Positions 54,810 through 63,256 of a stretch of DNA of 64,000 bases are shown here, in pieces; the stretch's first letter is position 1, and every line of letters starts with the position of its first letter. Made by a program: the position numbers and the translations under genes. Origin of the DNA: Burkholderiales bacterium 39-55-53 (GTDB taxonomy: Bacteria; Pseudomonadota; Gammaproteobacteria; Burkholderiales; Burkholderiaceae_C); NCBI GenBank assembly GCA_002282445.1, contig NCJK01000001.1, positions 310,001 to 374,000 on the forward strand, read 5' to 3'. The notes beneath the pieces were generated by a model. It was not told the origin of the DNA. It made no database searches and was given only the letters and a program-made list of their open reading frames with translations.

Positions 54810-55652
54810 ATGCCACGTTTCGCCGCCAACCTCAGCATGCTCTACAACGAGCATGACTTTTTAGACCGCTTCACAGCCGCTGCTCAAGACGGCTTTGAAG
54901 GCGTTGAGTTTCTTTTTCCCTATGCGTTTGACGCACATGAGTTGCGCCAAAGGCTCAAGGACAACGGCCTCACACAGGTGCTTTTCAATGCTTCACCGGG
55001 CCAGTGGGATGCCGGCCAGCGCGGCTTGGCCTGCTTGGGTGACCACGTAGACGAGTTTCAGTCCAGCATTCGGCAGGCACTGACCTATGCCGACACGCTG
55101 GGCTGCAAACGCATCCACGTCATGGCAGGTATCGCCCCGCAAGGCTTAGAGGCCGCAGCCATCGAAGCCACTTATTGCAGCAACATCGCATGGGCCGCTG
55201 AGCAAGCACGTGCATCGGGCTGCGATGTGCTGATCGAACCCATCAACACCCGCGACATGCCTGGCTACTTTTTAAACTACCAAGCGCAAGCACACCGCAT
55301 CGTTGACAGCATTGGCGCATCCAACCTGAAAGTGCAGATGGACCTCTACCACTGCCAAATCATGGAAGGCGACTTGACCACCCAAATTCGTCAGTACCTC
55401 CCGACTGGCCGCGTGGGACATTTCCAAATAGCAGGCGTACCCATGCGACATGAGCCCAATTTAGGTGAAATCAACTACCCCCACCTGTTTGACGTGATTG
55501 ACCAAGTCTCTGCGCAATGCGGCTGGCATGGCTGGATCGGCTGTGAATATCGCCCCGCTCGCGGCGCAGTGAATAATGGCACACGCGACGGACTTGTTTG
55601 GATGGACGCATTAGGCGGCTCTCTCAGATCAACACATCACATGAAAGACTGA
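54810..55652 (+). CDS. hyi: Hydroxypyruvate isomerase-like protein
   Basis: A TIM-barrel sugar-phosphate-isomerase-type enzyme that interconverts hydroxypyruvate and tartronate semialdehyde. The 280-residue protein has [19 protein letters not shown] at the start, the metal-binding [16 protein letters not shown] and [14 protein letters not shown], and CEYRPA near the end. It is about 20 residues longer than E. coli Hyi at the C-terminus. It is followed after one base by gloA. No glyoxylate carboligase (gcl) is here, so a true Hyi role is inferred. Confidence 0.88.
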   Translation: MPRFAANLSMLYNEHDFLDRFTAAAQDGFEGVEFLFPYAFDAHELRQRLKDNGLTQVLFNASPGQWDAGQRGLACLGDHVDEFQSSIRQALTYADTLGCKRIHVMAGIAPQGLEAAAIEATYCSNIAWAAEQARASGCDVLIEPINTRDMPGYFLNYQAQAHRIVDSIGASNLKVQMDLYHCQIMEGDLTTQIRQYLPTGRVGHFQIAGVPMRHEPNLGEINYPHLFDVIDQVSAQCGWHGWIGCEYRPARGAVNNGTRDGLVWMDALGGSLRSTHHMKD

Positions 55653-55653
55653 C

Positions 55654-56073
55654 ATGAAATATCTTCACACCATGGTGCGTGTCACTGACCTTGAAACCTC
55701 ATTGAAGTTTTACCGAGATGCACTGGGATTGAACGTATTGCGAACCAAAGAGTCCGAGCAAGGCCGCTTCACCTTGGTCTACCTCGCCGCCCCCGGCGAT
55801 GAAGATGCGCAAGTGGAACTCACCTACAACTGGGACCCTGAAGTCTACACAGGGGGTCGTAATTTTGGTCACTTGGCTTATGCCGTCGACAACATTTACG
55901 CCACGTGTGAAAAATTGCAAGCGCATGGCGTGACGATTCTTCGCCCGCCCCGTGACGGCCGCATGGCATTTGTGCGTTCGCCTGACGACATTTCTATTGA
56001 ACTACTTCAACGGGGTGATGCCTTACAACCCACTGCTCCTTGGACTGACATGCCCAACGTGGGCACTTGGTAA
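55654..56073 (+). CDS. gloA: Lactoylglutathione lyase (glyoxalase I)
   Basis: It isomerises the methylglyoxal-glutathione hemithioacetal. The 139-residue protein has the metal ligands in order: His5 ([10 protein letters not shown]), Glu56 or nearby (QVELTYNWD), His74 or nearby (FGHLAYAV) and Glu122 or nearby (ISIELLQRG). The short single-domain form fits the Ni-type bacterial class. It starts one base after hyi. Confidence 0.95.
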   Translation: MKYLHTMVRVTDLETSLKFYRDALGLNVLRTKESEQGRFTLVYLAAPGDEDAQVELTYNWDPEVYTGGRNFGHLAYAVDNIYATCEKLQAHGVTILRPPRDGRMAFVRSPDDISIELLQRGDALQPTAPWTDMPNVGTW

Positions 56074-56134
56074 AACAAACATTTGCACTGACATTGCTTG
56101 CAAGTAACAATGCACACATTCCAAGCGAGCAAAG

Positions 56135-56467
56135 ATGCCAACCTCATACAAAAATTTACTGGCACAACTCTCCCCATCACACACAGGGTATCAACTCAAT
56201 CGCCCTGCAGCCAATCGACAAAAGTTCGAGGAACTTGTTGCTTGGATTGATGCTCACCTCGATCAAACGATCACGCTGAATGACTTGTTACAGCAGTCTG
56301 GGCTGTCGATGTACGAGCTGACGACACAGTTCATGTTGAATACCAAACTGCTACCGCTTCAATTTATCAAAGCACTTCGCAAATACAAAGCAGACCTAGA
56401 GCAAATCAACCAGCCGAGTGTTGACAACACTTACGCCTTGTTTGATCCAAGAAACACGCCTCACTAG
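56135..56467 (+). CDS. Short protein with half of an AraC-type helix-turn-helix domain
   Basis: A 110-residue cytoplasmic protein. Residues 29-80 (FEELVAWIDAHLDQTITLNDLLQQSGLSMYEL, then FIKALRKYKADLEQ) look like the first HTH and linker helix of an AraC/XylS DNA-binding domain, but the second HTH is missing and the chain ends 30 residues later in a polar tail. I do not recognise a family. It may be a decayed regulator or a small DNA-binding protein in its own right. It lies between gloA and the phasin. Confidence 0.6.
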   Translation: MPTSYKNLLAQLSPSHTGYQLNRPAANRQKFEELVAWIDAHLDQTITLNDLLQQSGLSMYELTTQFMLNTKLLPLQFIKALRKYKADLEQINQPSVDNTYALFDPRNTPH

Positions 56468-56557
56468 AGAATTGGCTCTAAAGAGCACGCTGGTCATTGA
56501 TTTGTCAAAACGCACAGATACCATTTCGTCATCTTTATCAACCTGAAGGAACTCATC

Positions 56558-57106
56558 ATGCAAAACCAAGTCAAACCACAAGTTGAAGCCTCTTTGAAAG
56601 CCGCTTTCGATCTGGCCAATCTTTCTTTCTCGCAAGTCGAGCGTCTGACGCAACTCACCCTTGAGCAAGCCAAAGTGAACGCCGAACTGGCCCACGAACA
56701 ATTGACATCGGCATTGGAAGTCAAAGACCCAGCCGCCGCAATGGACCTGTTGAAATCTCAAATGGAAGACTCAGCCAAGAGCTTGGCTGGTTTTGCCGCA
56801 ACTGCATTTGAATTGACACAAGAATTCCAAGCTGAGTCAGCTGCATTTGCAGAAGGCCACTTTGACCAAGCCCATGCTTCAGTCAACAAAACTTTGACTG
56901 AAAACTTGAAAAAAGCGCCAGAAGGCTCTGAAGCCGCTGTGAATGCTGTCAAAGCTGCAGTGGATGCTGGCAACAAAGCATTGGCAGAAGCACGCAAAAA
57001 CGCCAAGAAAACAGCTGAATTGGCTCAAGAAGGTTTGGCCAAGCTGAAAGAGCACGCACCTAAAGCCGCCGCAAAAGCTCCAGCACGTCGCAAAGCTCGC
57101 GCTTAA
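56558..57106 (+). CDS. phaP: Phasin family protein
   Basis: A 182-residue PHA-granule surface protein. The phasin_2 region (about residues 8-115; AFDLANLSFSQVERLTQLTLEQ, KSQMEDSAKSLAGFAATAFELTQEF) is amphipathic and helical. The tail is Ala/Lys-rich and ends in PKAAAKAPARRKARA, resembling H1-type tails and possibly linking granules to the nucleoid. It matches the phaCAB genes at 8601-12269, about 44 kb away. The symbol is by family. Confidence 0.9.
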   Translation: MQNQVKPQVEASLKAAFDLANLSFSQVERLTQLTLEQAKVNAELAHEQLTSALEVKDPAAAMDLLKSQMEDSAKSLAGFAATAFELTQEFQAESAAFAEGHFDQAHASVNKTLTENLKKAPEGSEAAVNAVKAAVDAGNKALAEARKNAKKTAELAQEGLAKLKEHAPKAAAKAPARRKARA

Positions 57107-57119
57107 TCCGCTCTTGTGC

Positions 57120-57146
57120 GCATATGACACCCGAGGTGTCATATGC
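57120..57146 (+). terminator. Perfect hairpin after the phasin gene
   Basis: GCATATGACACC-CGA-GGTGTCATATGC is a perfect 12-bp stem with a three-base loop, 13 bases after the phasin stop. No T run follows on either strand (CGCAAAAGC on the plus side), so it may act as an RNA-stabilising or weak terminating structure or as a protein-binding palindrome. Confidence 0.5.
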
Positions 57147-57204
57147 CGCAAAAGCAGCCTCACTGAGGTTGAAATACGCCACCCTTCCGTCTAGATGCCC
57201 TGCA

Positions 57205-58467
57205 TCAAACAAACGGAACTTCCTCCCAATCCGTGGTGTAACTCGGTGACTTCCGCTCTTGCTTCATCTGCCACTCTTTGTAAGCGCCTTGGGTTGAGAC
57301 TTTGACTGTGCCTCGACCGAATCGCTTGTTGAGCCCGTCCAGTGCATCCATCAGTCTGGTGTCCGTTGCTTGAGTAGGCTCTAACCAATCCATTTGATAC
57401 CTTCCTGCCGGGTGAATTTCTCCGAGCATGATGCCTGCCTTCTTGTACTCATACCCAGGCTTGAACAAGCGCTCCACAAGATAGTCCGCCCAGCGATTCA
57501 CCACGAGGCTGTCATTCGTTGGCTGCGGCAAAGGCACTGCGAATGTTGGGTTGTATTGCGGCAAGTCTTTGCGAAAACGGTTTGTGTACAAAGACACTTG
57601 AATCAACGATGCATGCGAACCCTGAGCGCGCAACTTGGCGCAAGAGTTGGCCACAAACGTGCTCATGGCATCTTTGAGCACGTCGACATCACGCACTGTG
57701 TGGCCAAACGATCTGCTGCTGACAATTTGCTTTTTGCCTGGCACTAGCTCTTGTAGCTCAATGCAAGCCACGCCTTGCAATTCCCGCTGAGTTTTCTCCA
57801 TCACCACGCCAAACTCGGCTCTCAACGTTGCGCAATGTGCAGTGCGTAAATCTTGAACGGTATGAATACCGTGCTCGGCCAGCCGAAGGCTCAATCTGCG
57901 CCCTACCCCCCACACCTCGCCCACTTCAATTTGGCTGAGCAACTTCACCTGCTGTGCTTCAGACAAATCGTTGTAGTTGAAAACGCCCTTAGACCTTGGG
58001 TGCTTCTTCGCAATGTGGTTCGCAAGCTTAGCCAAAGTCTTGGTTGGTCCAATGCCAACGCACACAGGAATGCCCGTCCAAGAGATCACACGATCACGCA
58101 TTTCGTAGCTCACATCTCTGAGCTTCTGGGTTCCTGTGAGGTCAACGAAACATTCGTCGATTGAGTAGACCTCATGCCTAGGCGAGTAGTCACTCAATAT
58201 CGACATCACCCTGTTCGACATGTCAGCGTAAAGGGCATAGTTAGAGCTCAAAGCAAGAATGCCACTTTCTTCTGCAAGGTGTTTGCACTCGAACCATGGC
58301 TGCCCCATGCGAATACCCAAAGCTTTTGCCTCGTTAGAGCGTGAGACTGCACAGCCGTCATTGTTTGACAACACAACGATCGGTACGTTTTTTAAATCAG
58401 GACGGAAAACACGCTCACAACTCACATAGAAGTTGTTGCAGTCCACCAAAGCTATTTGCGGTGTCAT
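57205..58467 (-). CDS. umuC: Y-family translesion DNA polymerase, UmuC type
   Basis: The catalytic subunit of DNA polymerase V. The 420-residue protein has Asp9 in [14 protein letters not shown], Asp104-Glu105 in [10 protein letters not shown], the little-finger domain ([19 protein letters not shown] before it) and the C-terminal UmuC tail. Its ATG overlaps the cho stop as ATGA. With umuD and cho it forms an SOS cassette behind a LexA box. Confidence 0.95.
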   Translation of the reverse strand: MTPQIALVDCNNFYVSCERVFRPDLKNVPIVVLSNNDGCAVSRSNEAKALGIRMGQPWFECKHLAEESGILALSSNYALYADMSNRVMSILSDYSPRHEVYSIDECFVDLTGTQKLRDVSYEMRDRVISWTGIPVCVGIGPTKTLAKLANHIAKKHPRSKGVFNYNDLSEAQQVKLLSQIEVGEVWGVGRRLSLRLAEHGIHTVQDLRTAHCATLRAEFGVVMEKTQRELQGVACIELQELVPGKKQIVSSRSFGHTVRDVDVLKDAMSTFVANSCAKLRAQGSHASLIQVSLYTNRFRKDLPQYNPTFAVPLPQPTNDSLVVNRWADYLVERLFKPGYEYKKAGIMLGEIHPAGRYQMDWLEPTQATDTRLMDALDGLNKRFGRGTVKVSTQGAYKEWQMKQERKSPSYTTDWEEVPFV

Positions 58468-59312
58468 GGCTCAACTTCTTCGACCTTCACGGTTTTGAGC
58501 ATGATGGGTTTGACCAAAATTTTGTAGCTATCCAAATCAAAGTCATGCTGCTTGTACGCATTGATCTGACTTGGATGGCTCGACTTAGAACACTGCGTCC
58601 CTAAGTAGCACCAGTTGTTCACGCGATGGCGTTGTACCCACTCCCCCGCTTGTTCAATCAAATCAATCGGGCCATCAAACGGCCACACCTCCACTTGCGA
58701 GTCCACCAAGGCAGAAAAGAGCCTTTGGTCATGTGTGCGTCGGTCTTCCCTACCCACACAAGCGCCAAGGCATGTCTTGATCTGCAAACCAAAGCACCCA
58801 CGCGTGGATGTTTTCTCTAAGCCTAAGAGTGCGAGGCACAGCATGTGTTGCTGGGCCAGCTCCTTGAGCTTGGCCTTGGCAGCATGGCTTGAAGAATACA
58901 AACCGTACAGCTCGGGCGTTGAGCCTAGGTTGACTTGCTTGCTGTCCACCACCTCTGGCAAAGCGCCCGCATTCGTTTGATTGAGTCGTATCGAGCAGAG
59001 CGTCCTGATGCGTCTCAAGCGCTGATTGAACAAAGGGGTTTGCTCTTTGATCATTCGGGACTCAAGCAACAGTGCCCCAATCTCACCCGCTGTCTCGATG
59101 AAGTCGATACGACGCGTCTGCGCAATCATGCTGGCTTCATCTGGCGTTCTTAAGTGGCTCAACACACGCGTGCGAATGTCAACGCTTTTGCCGATGTAAA
59201 GCGGCAGCGTCCCCTCGCCTTTGAAGATGTAAACACCAGGTGTGCGAGGCAACGCTGCCAAGCTATCAGCATCAATCTTGTGTTCGAGCAGCTTGACGTT
59301 GATGGACGACAT
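58464..59312 (-). CDS. cho: UvrC-like GIY-YIG endonuclease Cho
   Basis: A 282-residue SOS nuclease resembling E. coli Cho, which makes the 3' incision next to bulky lesions. The GIY-YIG core is in [20 protein letters not shown] (about 24-43) with RVLSHLR and [17 protein letters not shown] following, and the second half ([22 protein letters not shown] cysteine pair) corresponds to the UvrC middle. It lacks UvrB-binding and HhH domains of full UvrC. It sits between umuD and umuC, three bases after umuD. Confidence 0.92.
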   Translation of the reverse strand: MSSINVKLLEHKIDADSLAALPRTPGVYIFKGEGTLPLYIGKSVDIRTRVLSHLRTPDEASMIAQTRRIDFIETAGEIGALLLESRMIKEQTPLFNQRLRRIRTLCSIRLNQTNAGALPEVVDSKQVNLGSTPELYGLYSSSHAAKAKLKELAQQHMLCLALLGLEKTSTRGCFGLQIKTCLGACVGREDRRTHDQRLFSALVDSQVEVWPFDGPIDLIEQAGEWVQRHRVNNWCYLGTQCSKSSHPSQINAYKQHDFDLDSYKILVKPIMLKTVKVEEVEP

Positions 59313-59315
59313 GAA

Positions 59316-59756
59316 TCAACACAGCTTGTGAATGTTGTTGGTCACCACACCCCAGACCACGAAGTCATCTTCTTCTTTGATGAGGCGTGCGGGGTAAATG
59401 GGGTTCTCTGCGATGAGCTTGACCACGCCACCGCGTCGGTAAAGCCGCTTGACTGTGAACTCGTTGTTCAACAGCGCAACGACGATGTGGTTGTGCTTAG
59501 GGTCCATGCTGCGGTCCACCAAGAGCGCATCGCCCTCATAGATGCCTATTCCCGTCATCGAATCGCCCTTGACGCGAAACACGTAGGTGGCTGCTTTGTT
59601 ACGGATCAACTGCTTGTTGAGGTCAATCCGCTCTTCTGTGTGATCTGCTGCAGGTGAAGGAAAGCCTGCAGGAACGAGCCAACCGCATACATCCAGCCAT
59701 AGCGGGCTAGGGTCTAGCAACACTGGATGATTTTGAGATGCAGACGTGGTTTTCAT
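59316..59756 (-). CDS. umuD: UmuD-like S24 peptidase, polymerase V subunit
   Basis: RecA-stimulated self-cleavage turns UmuD into UmuD', the form that activates UmuC. The 146-residue protein has the cleavage site Ala30-Gly31 followed by FPSPAADHTEERIDLNK, nearly as in E. coli, the serine of GDSMTGIGIYEGD (Ser66) and the lysine of FTVKRLYRRGG (Lys103). The ATG at 59756 is preferred over 59804, which lies within the LexA-box region. It is the first gene of the cassette. Confidence 0.94.
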   Translation of the reverse strand: MKTTSASQNHPVLLDPSPLWLDVCGWLVPAGFPSPAADHTEERIDLNKQLIRNKAATYVFRVKGDSMTGIGIYEGDALLVDRSMDPKHNHIVVALLNNEFTVKRLYRRGGVVKLIAENPIYPARLIKEEDDFVVWGVVTNNIHKLC

Positions 59757-59768
59757 AACGCCATGATA

Positions 59769-59784
59769 CTGTATGAATAAACAG
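59769..59784 (-). promoter_or_regulatory. LexA (SOS) box upstream of umuD
   Basis: CTGTATGAATAAACAG fits CTG-N10-CAG of the proteobacterial LexA consensus (CTGTATATATATACAG) with both CTGT/ACAG ends intact. It ends 12 bases before the umuD ATG, where LexA would block transcription or the first codons. Repression and DNA-damage induction of umuD-cho-umuC are inferred. Confidence 0.85.
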
Positions 59785-59975
59785 CACCCCAAAGAGACCA
59801 CCAAAATTAGTCAATGACGAAACCCCAGGCCTGAGAGGCCTAAAGCCGCTCATCAGCTCGGCTGTCATTAGTTTGTTATCGTTCTAGAGAATAAAAAGCG
59901 TGTGGCTTGAAGCCAAGATTGCGCTGCTGTTTATTTCTCACACAGCAACTGAGCCTCCCAATCACAAAGATCTCT

Positions 59976-60623
59976 ATGAAAACAATCACACTTAGCTCTA
60001 TCAAGTTGATCGTGCTGACCTTGGCTTTACTAACAAAATCTGCTGTTGCCTTGGAGTTTTCAGATCTTGCCAACGAGGGAGAAATCAAGTTTTTAAAGAT
60101 ACGACCTGACCCAGACGCATACCGCTATGAGTCCCGCGTAAAAATTACGCATCAAAGTTTGGAAAACGGCGTAGTGACTATTGCCACATGTCACCGCCAA
60201 CTCGACCCCATTAGAAAGGTGGAGATTGTTTTCAATGAGGAAAGAATTAAAAAAATTGACGTGAAAAGTTTTTCAAAAATGGCATCTGCCACGGTTCAGG
60301 ACAATCGTGTCACGCTGATGGCGGTTCAACGCGGCGCTTCCATTTGTATAGATTTGGAATCGCGTGCATTAGACACGTTATCCGCAAATGAATTCAAATT
60401 GAATGCGGGACCATTGATGCGGAAATACCTAGACGGATATTTACCGATGAGTGCCATCCTGAGAGTAGATTGGCCTGCGAATTTACTAACACTGGAAAAG
60501 ACCAACCCTGTAGAACAAGATGGGGTGAAGATCTACCAGTCCCACTCTGGTGCTCAACTAGATCTGACGTTTGCTGGAAAGATGACAGCTCAAATCTACT
60601 TAAAAAAACCAGTGTCTGATTAA
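59976..60623 (+). CDS. Secreted protein of unknown function
   Basis: A 215-residue protein with a signal peptide (residues about 1-25: MKTITLSSIKLIVLTLALLT core, cut after AVA). The mature part is beta-rich with two cysteines (CHRQLD, SICIDLE) that could form a disulfide. No family is recognised. Its codons look more AT-rich than its neighbours (many AAA, ATT, GAA), which may mark recent acquisition or relaxed selection. The ATG at 59976 is chosen over 59907. Confidence 0.65.
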   Translation: MKTITLSSIKLIVLTLALLTKSAVALEFSDLANEGEIKFLKIRPDPDAYRYESRVKITHQSLENGVVTIATCHRQLDPIRKVEIVFNEERIKKIDVKSFSKMASATVQDNRVTLMAVQRGASICIDLESRALDTLSANEFKLNAGPLMRKYLDGYLPMSAILRVDWPANLLTLEKTNPVEQDGVKIYQSHSGAQLDLTFAGKMTAQIYLKKPVSD

Positions 60624-60659
60624 TGAGAGGCAGGAGCTAAACGTGCCCACACCAAAAAA

Positions 60660-60688
60660 AAGCGAGCTCCCTAAATGGGAACTCGCTT
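60660..60688 (-). terminator. Terminator after tRNA-His
   Basis: On the minus strand AAGCGAGTTCCC/GGGAGCTCGCTT (12 bp with one T-G pair) with a 5-base loop is followed by eight T residues. It ends the tRNA-His transcript, and could also catch the end of the secreted-protein gene on the other strand. Confidence 0.85.
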
Positions 60689-60694
60689 AAATTT

Positions 60695-60771
60695 TGGGGT
60701 GGCTGATGGGGCTCGAACCCACGACAACAGGAATCACAATCCTGGACTCTACCAACTGAGCTACAGCCACC
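60695..60771 (-). tRNA. tRNA-His (anticodon GTG)
   Basis: A 77-base cloverleaf with the extra G-1 paired to C73 that identifies tRNA-His, anticodon arm CAGGA-TTGTGAT-TCCTG (anticodon GTG), TTCGAGC T-loop and encoded CCA. It lies directly after ppiD. Confidence 0.97.
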
Positions 60772-60784
60772 GTAGAAGCGAAAA

Positions 60785-62680
60785 TTATAACCTAGCTATT
60801 TTGATTTCTGCCTTGAATTTTTCTTTTAATAGCTTGTAGTAAGCCAAGCCTTCAGCAGAGGCCCACCACTGTGCATACTGGTCGCGCTCACGGGCCAAGC
60901 CAGTGGCATTCGCAGCATCGCGCGGCAACACTTTTTCAACCTTGACCACCGCGTAGCCGCTGGCGCCTAAGTCCACGCCCACCCATGCTGGCAAGGTTCG
61001 CGTGCTGGCACGCAAGGCCGCTTCCACCAAAGCTGAAGGCTGTGCTTGCTTGGCTTCGCGTGACACCACGATGGCGGCTGGCAATTTGGCAGCATCAGGG
61101 CTGGCTTTCCATTCCGCCAGTTTGGCCGCGCCTTCAGAGCGAGCACGCTCACCAGCTTGTTGGGCTACCACTTGCTCACGCACACGGGCTTTGACCTCTT
61201 CCAAAGGAAGGGTACGTGCGGGGCTGTAGCTGGTGATGCGCGCTGCGGCCAACACGTTGGGGGCCAGCTCAACAGCTTCGGTGTTGCGCTTTTTCTCAAT
61301 CGAATCTTGCGAGAACACAGCAGCCAAAAGTTTGGGGTTGTTCGCCGCGGTATTGCCAGCCACAGGCTCACGGCCAAGGTTGCTGGCAGTTTGCACATCC
61401 AACTTCAGGCGCTCAGCTGCAGGCTTCAAGGTGTCTGATTGCTCGTAAACAATATTGGTGAACTGCTCTGCCGCTTCAGCAAATTTGCGCTGTGCCAATT
61501 GGGCACGCACTTCAAGTTCCAACTTGGCGCGTTGCGACTCAAAGCTTTTTTGCTCAGGCTGTTTGATGTCGGTCACGCGAATGATGTGAAAGCCAAAATC
61601 GGTTTCCACCACACCGCTGGTCTCGCCCTTTTTCAAAGCAAATGCAGCGTCTTCAAAGGGCTTGACCATCGCGCCGCGACCAAAGAAATCAAGGTCACCA
61701 CCTTTGGCAGCAGAGCCAGTGTCTTGCGAACTTTTACGTGCCAAGTCAGCAAACTGATTGGGCGACTTTTGCACTTCGGCCAGCAACGCCTGTGCTTTGG
61801 CGCGAGCTGCATCGCGCTCTGCGGCTGGTGCGCCTTTGTCGGCATTGATCAAGATATGGCTGGCACGACGCTCTTCCAAGCCAGCCAAACGGGCTGAGTT
61901 TTGCTCGAAGTAAGTCTTGAGTTCAGCCTCTGGAACCACGATGTCTTTTTGCACAGCGGCCAAGTTCAGCACCACGTATTCAATATCGGCACGCTCGGCA
62001 GACTGGAACTTGTCGGGGTTGGCCTTGTAATAAGCCTCGATGTCTGCATCGGTGGGGTTGATTTGAGCCACAAAATCAGCAGGCGTGAAACGCGCCACTT
62101 GCACTTGGCGTTGTTCATAAAACGCGTTCAAGGTCACATCCGCCAAAGCTGCTGAGCTAAAGCTCGTCACACCGATGCCAGACATGACTTGACGTGAGGC
62201 CAAATCACTGCGCACTTGTGCTTCGAATGATTCAGGCGACATACCCTGTGTGCCCAACAGTTGGCGATAGCGCTCCATGTCCAGCGTGCCATCTGGTCGA
62301 CGCAAAGCGGCGATGGTGGGGTTTTGTTGCAACTCGGCAGCCAAGCGTGCATCGCTAGCACCCAAACGCAACTGAGTCGCGGCAACTTGCAGCAAGCGGT
62401 CACGCACCAAACGCTCCAATGTGCTGTATTTCGCCTCGGGTGTGTCAAACAGCTTCACATCCACATTGGGCATGCTGCTTTGCATGCGCTCAACTTGACT
62501 GCGATGAGCAGCATCCCACTCACCTTGCGTGATGTCTTGTCCTGCCACCACGGCAACAGTCGCGCCCCCCTCACGGAAGCTGTTGTAGCCCTCTAGGCCA
62601 AACAATACGAAGGACGGGAAGATCAATAGGAACAGCAAGAACTGCATGATCCGTGTGTGCTTGCGAACAAAATCAAACAT
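60785..62680 (-). CDS. ppiD: Periplasmic chaperone/peptidyl-prolyl isomerase PpiD
   Basis: A 631-residue membrane-anchored folding factor at the Sec translocon. It has a short cytoplasmic start, one transmembrane helix (about 12-30), a SurA_N-like helical region (about 40-170), a parvulin domain (about 265-365; RRASHILI, GGDLDFFGRGAMVKPFEDAAF, GFHIIRV) and a C-terminal helical part. Length and order hupB, tRNA-Val, ppiD are usual. Confidence 0.95.
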   Translation of the reverse strand: MFDFVRKHTRIMQFLLFLLIFPSFVLFGLEGYNSFREGGATVAVVAGQDITQGEWDAAHRSQVERMQSSMPNVDVKLFDTPEAKYSTLERLVRDRLLQVAATQLRLGASDARLAAELQQNPTIAALRRPDGTLDMERYRQLLGTQGMSPESFEAQVRSDLASRQVMSGIGVTSFSSAALADVTLNAFYEQRQVQVARFTPADFVAQINPTDADIEAYYKANPDKFQSAERADIEYVVLNLAAVQKDIVVPEAELKTYFEQNSARLAGLEERRASHILINADKGAPAAERDAARAKAQALLAEVQKSPNQFADLARKSSQDTGSAAKGGDLDFFGRGAMVKPFEDAAFALKKGETSGVVETDFGFHIIRVTDIKQPEQKSFESQRAKLELEVRAQLAQRKFAEAAEQFTNIVYEQSDTLKPAAERLKLDVQTASNLGREPVAGNTAANNPKLLAAVFSQDSIEKKRNTEAVELAPNVLAAARITSYSPARTLPLEEVKARVREQVVAQQAGERARSEGAAKLAEWKASPDAAKLPAAIVVSREAKQAQPSALVEAALRASTRTLPAWVGVDLGASGYAVVKVEKVLPRDAANATGLARERDQYAQWWASAEGLAYYKLLKEKFKAEIKIARL

Positions 62681-62716
62681 GTGGTGGACTCATCGTGAAG
62701 TGTGAGGGGCCAAGAA

Positions 62717-62744
62717 AAAAGGCGAACATCTGAGTTCGCCTTTT
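62717..62744 (-). terminator. Terminator after tRNA-Val
   Basis: AAAAGGCGAAC/GTTCGCCTTTT (11 bp, loop ATCTGA on the plus strand) is followed on the minus strand by TTTTTTC. It lies between tRNA-Val and ppiD. Confidence 0.85.
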
Positions 62745-62751
62745 GAATGGG

Positions 62752-62827
62752 TGGTGGGTGCTGACGGGGTCGAACCGCCGACCTACTGCGTGTAAGGCAG
62801 CCGCTCTGCCAACTGAGCTAAGCACCC
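62752..62827 (-). tRNA. tRNA-Val (anticodon TAC)
   Basis: A 76-base cloverleaf: acceptor GGGTGCT/AGCACCC, anticodon arm GCTGC-CTTACAC-GCAGT (anticodon TAC, one G-U pair), GGTTCGACC T-arm, and encoded CCA. It lies 15 bases after hupB and is probably co-transcribed with it. Confidence 0.96.
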
Positions 62828-62842
62828 AACCGAAACCGCGAA

Positions 62843-63115
62843 TTAGTTCAAGGCGTCTTTCAAGCCTTTGCCTGGACGGAACTTTGGCACCTTGGCTGCT
62901 TTGATCTTGATGGCTTCGCCTGTACGTGGGTTACGGCCAGTACGAGCGGCACGCTTGCCAACTGCAAATGTACCGAAACCAACCAAAGAAACTGTGCCGC
63001 CCTTTTTCAAGGTGGTCTTCACTGCGCCGATGGTGGACTCGAGTGCGCGAGTGGCAGCAGCTTTAGAAATGTCTGCGTGCTTGGCAATGTGCTCAATCAG
63101 TTCTGTCTTATTCAC
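62843..63115 (-). CDS. hupB: DNA-binding protein HU-beta
   Basis: A 90-residue nucleoid protein. [25 protein letters not shown], the [26 protein letters not shown] arm and the C-terminal [13 protein letters not shown] fit HU. It lies before tRNA-Val. A 14-base palindrome lies in its upstream gap. The H1-like protein (25320) and IHF alpha (15830) are other nucleoid proteins in the window. Confidence 0.96.
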   Translation of the reverse strand: MNKTELIEHIAKHADISKAAATRALESTIGAVKTTLKKGGTVSLVGFGTFAVGKRAARTGRNPRTGEAIKIKAAKVPKFRPGKGLKDALN

Positions 63116-63159
63116 AAAAATCCCCTCTCAATGAGATGTGATGTTAGTCAATGATGAGT

Positions 63160-63173
63160 GCTAGTTTACTAGC
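63160..63173. promoter_or_regulatory. Palindrome upstream of hupB
   Basis: GCTAGT-TT-ACTAGC, a perfect 6-bp inverted repeat with a two-base spacer, lies 45 bases before the hupB ATG in the 141-base gap after the dehydrogenase. It may be an operator; no more can be said. Confidence 0.3.
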
Positions 63174-63256
63174 TCTACGGTATGCGTCGCTGCTGAAGGT
63201 GTCTCGCCTTGTGTCGCAGCATGTTTGAAATTCTAGTCGTTTTTTGAAGCTAAAAA

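Noticed and set aside
63150-63180. CIRCE-like element upstream of hupB (GAGTGCTAG...)
   Set aside because: The arms do not match TTAGCACTC-N9-GAGTGCTAA; only a short 6-bp palindrome is present.
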